From Daphnia pulex (taxonomy: Eukaryota > Arthropoda > Branchiopoda > Diplostraca > Daphniidae), in the NCBI RefSeq assembly GCF_021134715.1, contig NC_060024.1, positions 5,518,001 through 5,582,000 on the forward strand: DNA of 64,000 bases, in the 5' to 3' direction. Under the pieces are notes generated by a model. It saw nothing but the letters and a program-made list of their open reading frames with translations. It had not been told where the DNA came from and did not search any database. Shown in pieces: positions 1 through 8,800 of the stretch. A program made the position numbers and the translations under genes. The first letter of the stretch is position 1, and every line of letters begins with the position of its first letter.

Positions 1-1764
1 TTCAAAGATTAATCAAACCCATTTAAAAAATTCACCATATTAAAAACAGCAACTACAACAGCAACTACAGGGTACTTTGCTGTTGGACATTCGGAGGATA
101 AATTCAAATAAACTAATACAATCGAGAAATTTAATTTTTAACGAGCAAATATGTGAACATTGAAGACGAATTCAACCAAATTAGTTATTTACGTTACATC
201 AAAGCATAAAAACGTTGGAGTCGTTATCATTTAGCGTTGCGTAAACCATAGCCGAAAAGTCAAATTGCCCAGTTGCATTGGATATATGGCGCAAATGGAC
301 TTGAAAACTCTTTTGATTAGTCCGCTAGTCTGCTGCTGTGGGAGCCGATCCAACGTTGCAGATACAAATGGAATCACTCCGCTTCCCAAGCGATACTATT
401 GAAATAGGAGGAAAACATCGAAAACGGTCTCAAAAAGGTCAAGCAAATTGCTGTTACATTGGAAATCCTCGCAGTTTTCCGATAAAGAGATGGGCGGATT
501 GAAGCATGCGGAAACGCAATTGAAATCAGTCCATCTGCTGCAGACATTGAAATTCAAATTTCCCGAGCAATACAATAAATGGCGGGTTAAGGCTTTCGAA
601 AAATGGTGAAATGGTAGGCCTATACGAGAATTGCATTACTTGTTCATTGAAAATGGGCAATGAATGCCAGGAACACTTCATTACTGTAACAAAGAGAGAA
701 ACGGGAGGAAAGGGTTTGAAAGAGTCCATCTTGAAATTTTCCCCTCTCTTCGTCCACCACAACCCGAGATTATATCTCTAATCAAAACTGAAAGATGAGG
801 GAATAAACATGTGTGCAAATGTGGCAATGTTATACAAAAGCAACTACGGTATTTCGGTAAATATACACAGAGACGAGAAAAACAGGAAAATGCTGGAACG
901 ACTTGTGGTGTTCAACGGGACAATACAAAACAAAAACAAAAAACGAGTGAACGTTGTTCGATATTGAAATTCGCTCGCTTCGTCCCTACCCCACGATGCA
1001 GCAGCAAAAGACGGCCATATAGACGGCCATATATAATATATCGAATCATCCAAATGGCGGTAACTAGTTACATTCAAAAGGTTATTCACGTTCCATCTGT
1101 CTATGAGGTTTCTCATAATTTAGTAAACTGTAAAGCTCAGAAATAGTCTAATCGCCCACGTAGAAATAAATCGTCATCCTGCTGACACAAACACAGTGAT
1201 TAGTAAGCCCTAGTAAAAGAACCTTTTCAAATAAGTCGCTTTTTAAATTTCGATGATCACATTTCCGATTTAGATCATCAGGTTACTTGGCAGTCGCGAG
1301 TATATACTTGATTATTCTCTAATCGGCATGCTCTTCAAAAAAAAGATGTCAGAACTAAGATTCTGATGCCTGCTGCAGCCTAAGGCTAAATATTATTGAC
1401 ACACATACGTAATATGCTGGCACTGGCTATTTCGGTGAAATGCTGTTTCCGTATCATCAAATGGATCTTTAAACTGCACACGAAACCCATGAATTTAAAA
1501 GAGATTATATTGGGGGATAATAGGTGGCTGACGCCGAGCATGACGGAATCAACTGACGAACAAAAACAAGAAATCAAAAATGAGCTATCAGATGGAATAA
1601 TATGGGAGGATCTCCCTTATCCTGCCCTTGGAGGGGGCCCTTCGTGATAAAATTGACAAAATTCATTGGCATCTAATCAGTTCATTTCGTTGATTTAACA
1701 CTAACGGATACATCGCACAAGTGCTGGAACAACCTTCTACAAGGGGTAAGCAAAGTAATTTTTA
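1..1764. other. Decayed intergenic region left of the nested transposon
   Basis: No gene can be supported here. Open frames of up to 111 codons occur on both strands, but they overlap one another, lack recognisable domains and end at random. The only protein-like signal is the ankyrin remnant at 341-390. The stretch looks like old, degenerate sequence, possibly the relic of a paralogue of the ankyrin gene at 5895-11381. Confidence 0.5.
341..390 (+). pseudogene. Ankyrin-repeat remnant, frameshifted
   Basis: The bases encode a recognisable piece of an ankyrin repeat, GADPNVADTNGITPL, if one missing base is allowed after the GAD codons. The nucleotide string closely matches 11058-11102 of the large ankyrin gene downstream, which encodes GADPNIADNNGITPL. 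No continuous reading frame runs through it and no neighbouring repeats are intact. I read it as a fragment of a dead paralogue on the same strand. The match is short, so confidence is moderate. Confidence 0.5.
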
Positions 1765-1964
1765 ATGAGGGTGATTCCATAAGAAAACGACCAAAACCAG
1801 TAGCGACCATCTCACGGATTAGATCGCCACTAGGCTTTTTCGATTCATATCAATAAAAAAAAAATTTCCCTTACGGAAAAATCTCATCAAACTATATGAG
1901 AAATCATATGTTTATTAATGACCTCAATGATTTTTTAATAATTTTTGATGATCTCATATATTTC

Positions 1965-2900
1965 TCATTAAATTGATGAGAATTTTCACCCTCATATTTA
2001 TCATTAAAAGTGTTTAAAATATTTTTGTCTCATTTTATATGAGATATAACCCAATCCGTAGTAAGAAATCAGAAAGAAATCATATAAATTTCATGATTTT
2101 ACCACAGACTTTTCGCATGAGAAATATGCAAGAAACTGGTGATAATTAACCATAAATATCATGATATTTTCTTAAAATAAATCAGTAATATATCATGTAT
2201 TCTTAGTTTTTAATCATTAATTTCTATTGGTATTTTGTAATGAGATACTTGTATAAAATCATGTGGAAATCAATAAAATGTCATGATTTTCCCGCAGTTT
2301 TTTCGCATAAAAGATCTGCAAAAAATCAGTGATTTTTAAGCAGGAATATCATGATATTTTCTTATAATCAATAAGTAATTTGTCATAAATTCTGAGTTAT
2401 TAATCATTAATTTCTATTGATGTTTTGTTAAGAGATTCTTGTATAAATTCATGTGAAAATCAATAAAATCTCATGATTTTTCCGAAGTTTTTTCGCATGA
2501 AAAATCTGCAAAAAAACAGTGATTATTAAGCGGGAATATCATGATATATTCTTATAATAAATCAATATTTTATCATATATTCTGAGTTATCAATCATTAA
2601 TTTCTATTGATGTTTTGTATTGAGATACTTGTATGAAATCATGTGAAAATCAATTTTACCTATGACATTATAAGATTTTTTTTTGGTTTTCTTTTATACA
2701 GTTTTTTGGCTTAAAAATCATGAAATTTATTATTAAATGTCTATCAGAAATCAGGTAGATTTAGGTGTGAGATCATGATATTTAATTATAATTATTTTAT
2801 ATATTATCATTTATTAAAAACTATTTATCAATCATTTCTCTAATGCTTCATAGTGAGATTTTTCATTAAAATCATGTGAAAATCAGTTCCTACTAAGGAA
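1965..2900. repeat. 190-bp AT-rich tandem repeat
   Basis: The phrase AATATCATGATATNTTCTTA recurs at 2155, 2345 and 2535, exactly 190 bp apart. The rest of the unit also recurs: TAATCATTAATTTCTATTG, ATGTGAAAATCAAT, TTTTTCGCATGA. At least three clear copies exist. More diverged copies flank them on the left (from about 1965) and right (fading after 2725). No coding potential is visible. Confidence 0.75.
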
Positions 2901-3330
2901 TCAAAAGATTTTTTGGTATTATTTTTACCCAATTTTGGGCTTTAAAATCTTCAAATTCATAACAAAAAGTCAGTAACAATCAGCTACAATTCAACAGATC
3001 ACATGTGAAATTATAACTATTTAATCGTCAATATTTTCTTATGTTTTGTAATGATGTTTGGTGAAAAATCAAGGGAAAGTTATTTCTACATATATGACAT
3101 CAAAATATTGTCTTGTATTCTTTTAATACAATCCTAAAAATATCAGTTAAAATCAGCAAATAAGTATATAGGCCTACCTGGAAAAAAATATTCTGACTTT
3201 AAATTCTTTTTGAACTTTAACATTTTTTATTTATACCTTTCGTAAATATATGGTAGCTATCTAATTCTCACAAAAATTACACGATGTTTTTATAATCACA
3301 AGATAGGCTGGGATAACTATTTTTTTTTAA

Positions 3331-3605
3331 CGCGCTAAGTAAATTTGAGTGAAAGTTCTATTTTACTCTGGTTGTATTTTTTTTGTGTGAATTATTCTAA
3401 GTCCCGAAATCTGGCTTTTATCTAACTAAACAAACCAATTGATTATATGGTATGTCAAAACGCATCATAGAAATTTTTACTAAGTTTTTTCACGCGCTAA
3501 GTAAATTTGAGTGCAATTTCTATTTGACTCTGGTATGTGTTTTTTGTGTAAATTATTCTAAGTCCCATAACCCCGTTGTTATCTAACTAAAGTAACCAAT
3601 TTATT
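3331..3605. repeat. Two-copy direct repeat, 162-bp spacing
   Basis: CGCGCTAAGTAAATTTGAGT begins at 3331 and again at 3493. Both are followed by shared blocks (TATTTNACTCTGGT, AATTATTCTAAGTCCC, ATCTAACTAAA). The copies differ by scattered substitutions and small indels. The repeat lies inside the inner transposable element. Confidence 0.7.
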
Positions 3606-3639
3606 AATTTCTACGTTAAAAAGCTTCAAACATAACATC

Positions 3640-3710
3640 AATTGGTGGTGTAGTGGTTAGCAGATTGGCAAGCCACCCAGGAAGTCGAGGTTCGATTCCT
3701 GGTCAGGGCA
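3640..3710 (+). tRNA. tRNA-like sequence, probably a pseudogene or SINE head
   Basis: TGGTGTAGTGG at about 3646 fits a pol III A box, and GGTTCGATTCC at 3689 is a perfect B box. A T-run follows at 3714-3720, as a pol III terminator would. The 3' TCAGGGC segment does not pair with the 5' end, and the anticodon arm forms only a weak stem with no U33, so the isotype cannot be assigned. It is more likely a tRNA-derived promoter within the mobile element than a working tRNA. Confidence 0.45.
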
Positions 3711-4130
3711 ATTCTTTTTTTCAATTTATATGATTAAAATCTCATTTAAAAGCGCTCAAATTCTCATTCAAATTTTAGTGAGAAAATCATGAACATTTTA
3801 GTGGTGAAAAGAGAAATTAAGCGAGATTACAGTTAAACCTCAGTCAGAAATCATTATATTTACGCGACTAATCATTTATATTTAGATGAGAAATAACATA
3901 ATTCTCACTTTGTTCACATGAAATTAATGATTAACGGCTGATTTTAAACTTGAAAATGTCCCAAATTCTAATCAAAAGTCATTAAATAAATGTTAAATAA
4001 ATGATATTTTGCTGTTAATCTCACCAAAATATCACGACAAAATGAATTTCCCGTAGGGATTCTGTACAGGTTTTTTGGCATACGGGAGGATTAGTTCAAA
4101 TTTCGCCAATAGATGGATTTTTGGAATTTT

Positions 4131-4220
4131 GAACTGCGCGCGTAGAAAATGGAAAACGGTTTGAACTGCGCGCCTAGAAAATGAAAAACAGTTTGAACTG
4201 CGCGCGTAGAAACTGGCATC
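4131..4220. repeat. 32-bp tandem repeat, three copies
   Basis: GAACTGCGCGCSTAGAAA starts at 4131, 4163 and 4195, an exact 32-bp period, with linkers of the type ATGGAAAACGGTTT. It lies in the inner mobile element. Confidence 0.75.
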
Positions 4221-4735
4221 TAGGCTCTAGCGACCAAAATTAAAAGTTAACTGGCATCTATCTAGGCTCTAGGCGGCCTAGAGGCTCCGCCACCCACACC
4301 TATGTCGCACCCCAATGTTTGACATAACTTTTGAATGTTTCGATATGTTTTAATTGATTTCGATATGTATTATTTTTAATAAGTATAGCCTACGATTTCA
4401 AGTAAAAATATCAAAATAACTTAAACGAAGCGTAAGAGGGGGTGGGGGTTGGTGGGTGTTGTGGTTTTGTTTTGTTCTAACTGTTTATAGATTTATCTGT
4501 AACTATAACTAATTATTTCTTATTCATATTGCTTATGATAATAATAAATTTTGCTGTAACTTAAGCTAAAAAGAGAGTGCGACGTGGGGTGGCGGGGCGA
4601 AGCCTCCGCCACACCTAAGTCGCACCCCTTATGATTCACAGATATTTTTTTATGTTCCGATAGGCCTATGTTTGATTGATACTATTTAATGTAAAAGTAT
4701 AACGGTAATTTAAGCGATTAACGAAGCGCGAAGGG

Positions 4736-4790
4736 GGGGGGGGGGGCGGGGGTTGGCGGGCGAAGCCCGCCAACCCCCGCCCCCCCCCCC
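4736..4790. repeat. Perfect 26-bp G/C hairpin with GAA loop
   Basis: A run of 14 G residues (4733-4746) leads into CGGGGGTTGGCGGGC, then GAA (4762-4764), then the exact reverse complement ending in a run of 11 C residues. The arms 4736-4761 and 4765-4790 pair without mismatch. Weaker relatives of the same G-rich, GCGAAGC-centred string occur near 4436-4460 and 4585-4612. Such a structure could also form a G-quadruplex on the top strand. Confidence 0.85.
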
Positions 4791-5894
4791 TCCTGATTCA
4801 CCATACCGATAGATTCATGTAATTAATTTTGAGTTTCATGTTTACTTTTTACTTTTGCTTTTTTAAATTTTAAATTGATATTATTGCCTACGGGAACCTC
4901 GCAAACCGGAACGGGATGCCAGCATGAGAATTAAGGTTATTCTCATGTATTTCTTTATGAGTTTTAATGAGATTTTTCCGTAAGGGTTTCCTCGAAAGAT
5001 TTTGACAAAAATGGCGCGTTCGCCTGGCGCGAACGTTTGAATTTTTAAAAGTCCGCTTGACCATATAATCATAAAAATTTTTGTTTGCATATTGAAATGC
5101 GTTTATTGGCTCATTTATCAGAACATGTTGTCATAAGGATAACATAATAGACATAAGGTTCAAATTTCAAACTCGTAGCTTAAGTTAAAGGTTTTTTTTT
5201 CATTTTAAAAGTACAAAAAATGTGTTTTTTCTCAAAATTGACGTTTTTCAACTTTAAAAACGGGAATGACAGACCATAGGAATTTCTTTGATTTTTTCAG
5301 GGTAGAAAGCTTGTTGTATTTAGTACATTTAAAAAAAATAATTAGGTGTATTTAATTTTTTGTTTAGGAAATATTTCACATTTTATACTAGCGATTTTTT
5401 TACTCAATAACTATTAAATTTGGACCACACATTGACAGGGTTCTCTTTCACATTTTCACTAATTTTTATGAACCCACGTCAGTTTTAACTTAACCTTTTA
5501 TCACATTAAATTTGTTCATTTTTAAAATTTTTGAATTTCACGCCACCTGGTGGTGCAACCTTTGACTTTGTCGGCCTTGGTCTTAAAAAATTGTTTATCC
5601 TTATGACAACATGTTCTGATAGATAAATGATCCAATAAACGCATTACAATATGCTAAAAAACATTTTTATGATTATATGGACTTTTTAAAAATTCAAACG
5701 TTCGCGCCAGGCGAACGCGCAATTTTTTCAAAATCCTTCGAGGAAAATTTTTTTTAATTGATATGAATCGAAAAAGCCTAGTGGCGATCAAATCCGTGAG
5801 ATGGTCGCCACAGGTTTTGGTCGTTTTCATATGGAATCACCCATGAGAAAAAAAAACTCATTTTAGTTTTGAAAACATTAGTGCATCAATTAGC

Positions 5895-8800
5895 ATGGCG
5901 ACACTGGAGAGCTTAGCTAAGTGGATCCCATTTTCACAATACTTTGGTGGCGAGTCCCAGCAAAAGTTGCTCTTTGTGCCCGATGCTGATAAACCTGACG
6001 TGGATCACGAAATATCGGAACCTGCTCTCTTTCGATTTTTATTGAATGAAGAAACTTTGAAAAATTTCGATGAAGCTGAAGTTGAAATACCTGAAATGCT
6101 GGCCGTTTTAAAAACCATCGACAAAGAATCAAAAATAATTGAATTCGAAACCCACCAAAGCAGCATAGATATCATGAAGGATTTTAAAGGAGCTTTCCAC
6201 GTCTTCATCGTCTTCAAATCGACAAGTGAAAAAGTTGGAGACTATTGGTGGTCACTAGAAAAAGGCATGGACTTCATCACTTTACAACGATCCAGCAACA
6301 AAAACGGCGTCAAGGACAAGTTATACGGCGAATCGCGAACTAAAGTTGAGCCGATTGAAGAAGGATTAATTGGGAAAGGTACGATTCAAGATCTTTTTGC
6401 ATTACTTTGGGCCCAACAGATTATTCCAGAAAAGTATCACATCTTGAACTCCAACTGCCAGTCCTTTGTCACTTTCATCAGTCAACAAATTACCGAAAAA
6501 GGATACAAATACCAGGGTTTTTTCAAGTACTCTCCCGCCCCTGAAAGTGGGCGGGACAAAAAAATGTTGGATTTAATTGTAATCCTAAGGGGGAGTTCTG
6601 ATTGGCACCCTTTATTCACTCTAATTCAAATGGGAAATATCGATCTTTTCGATAAAATAGTAGCGAGTGGCAAGTACGACATCAACGCCTTCTACAACGG
6701 ACTTACTCCGCTCGACTCGGCGATTTTGTTTTCGAAAACCGAAATGGTCAAACATCTTCTAAAACATCCACTGAATGCCAATCCCACAATAACACGCGGC
6801 AATTTCGGGATGAACGCCCTCCATTGGGCGGCCACGTCCACAATGAAGACGGAGATCTTCGATTTGCTACTAGCACACGACAAAATCAACGTTGACGATG
6901 TAGACGGAGACGGAAGAACGGCTCTCCATTGGGCCGCTTATCTATTCAACGTCATCGCCGTTAAACACTTGATAGATAAAGGAGCCAATCCCAACATTAT
7001 TGACGAAGAAGGTATATCTCCACTTCACGTGGCTGTTTGCAATGCAACGGACATGAAAATCATCGACTTGTTATTGGAGAACATTAAACAAGGAGACATC
7101 ATGAGCTTGTATAATAACAATGAAAAACTTTTCTCTTTGGCCGGTCATAACAAGCACGAAATAGAAGAGGAAATAGTTGATCGGTTATTGAAAAAAGGCA
7201 TAATAAAACCTCGGAATACCAACACACGTTTGCTGAAAAGAGGAGCCGATCCCACCGTACGGAACAAAAAAAGCTACACTCCATTTTATTTATTCAATAA
7301 AGAACCCGATATTGTCAATTCACTTCTGGAAAGCGGAAAGGTTGACATCAATGAAACTATAGGTGCACATAGATTGACTGTTCTCCATCTGGCAATTATA
7401 ACATCAAACCTGACTGACGCTCACTTCCTATTGTCAAAAGGAGCTAACCCCAACGTCGGTGATGTAGAAGGACGCACTCCACTTCAATGGGCGGCATGGT
7501 TTGCAAAAGACATGACCATCATCGAGTTACTCCTCAATCATCCAGACGTGGATGTCAACTGCTTGAGCAATAACGGACGGAGTGCGCTAGATTTCGCAAA
7601 GTACAACGAGCAAGGGCTAAGCGAAGAAATTGCCAATCTGTTGAGAGAGAAAGGTGCCTTGGAAATAGAAAAAAAAACTGTAGGGGCCTACCAAGAAAGC
7701 CAGGAATATCACTTAACACTTTTGCGTGATTACAGCAGCAATCGAAAGCCGGACGAAAAGGAAAACTTTTTAAGCGACGCTACAGTACCAATTGAGGACA
7801 AAATCGTTAAAATTTCGTATGAATATCTGCTTTCAGCTATCCATAATTCGAACGTAGAAAGCGTTCGTCTCCTATTGAAGAATGGAGCAGATACCAAGAC
7901 ATGGGGAGAAAAAGGAGCGAATGATGCCCTTCATTTTGCATCGTGTTTTGCAAAGACGACGGATGTCATCGACGTCATTCTTGAAACGGGCAAATTCGAC
8001 ATCAACGGAGTTGATAGCCGTGAATGGACACCTCTCCATTATGCAATGGGGGGAACCAACTTTGAAATAAAGATTCGTCACCTGATTGGAAAAGGAGCTG
8101 ATCCCAATATTGCCGACAAAGAAGGCAACACTCCACTTCACTTCGTGACCTCTCAGCATGCAAAAGAAATTGAGAACATCAATCTAATGCTGGAAAAAGT
8201 CGATATCAATCACCGTGACAAAGAAGGCATGACTGCTCCTCACAGCGGAATAATTTTCAAACCCGTGGAGATTGTTCGATGCTTGATGGAAAACGGAGCC
8301 GATCCCACCATACGCAACAAAGAAAGCTACACTCCATTTCATTTGGCAGCAATGTTTCTGACAGACACCGATGTTCTCAACCTCATGTTAGAAAACGAAA
8401 AACAGATTGATATTGACGAAAGCGACAAAAGTGGATTGACAGCCCTCCATCTGGCAATTATGAAATCCAACGTGATTTCCGTTCGCTTCCTGTTAGCAAG
8501 AGGAGCCAACCCCAACGTTGTTGATAAATGTGGGCACACTCCACTTCATGTGGCGGTAGCTCTAGCCAAAAACATGGACATTGTAAAACTACTCCTCAAT
8601 CAAAACGACGCGAATGTCAATTATTTAGATAATAATGGATTCGATGCGCTACGGTTCACAAAGTACAACAAGTATGGACTTACGGAAATTAGGGAAATTG
8701 GTGATTTCGACATCAACTGCCGTGAAGAAAATGGATGGACACCTCTTCATTTCGCAATGATCCCCATAAACGTGGAGACTGCTCGCTACTTGCTAGAAAA

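Larger units (their letters stand above)
1868..4986. mobile_element. Inner non-autonomous element inserted in the outer element's arm
   Basis: It begins CCCTTACGGAAAAATCTCAT and ends with the reverse complement of nearly the same string (about 4965-4986). TTT triplets flank both ends (1865-1867, 4987-4989), a plausible 3-bp target duplication. Removing it restores the outer element's arm almost exactly. No protein of note is encoded. It carries a 190-bp tandem repeat, a two-copy 162-bp repeat, a tRNA-like pol III box pair, a 32-bp tandem repeat and a long G/C hairpin. A second CCCGTAGGG end-like motif near 4049 suggests it may itself be composite. Confidence 0.65.
1769..5842. mobile_element. 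TIR transposon (about 955 bp) split by a 3.1-kb insertion
   Basis: The ends are inverted copies beginning GGGTGATTCCAT: 1769-1856 is matched by the reverse complement of 5755-5842 with only a few mismatches. The 4-bp flanks ATGA (1765-1768 and 5843-5846) look like a target-site duplication. The inverted match does not stop at 1867. It resumes at 4987-5146 against 5594-5754, so the original arms were about 250 bp long. The intervening 1868-4986 is a later insertion. There is no transposase frame, so this was a non-autonomous fold-back or MITE-like element. I cannot assign a superfamily. Confidence 0.8.

Noticed and set aside
2100..2700. Possible CRISPR-like or regularly spaced array
   Set aside because: The 190-bp units are contiguous AT-rich satellite copies without unique spacers, in a eukaryotic transposon.
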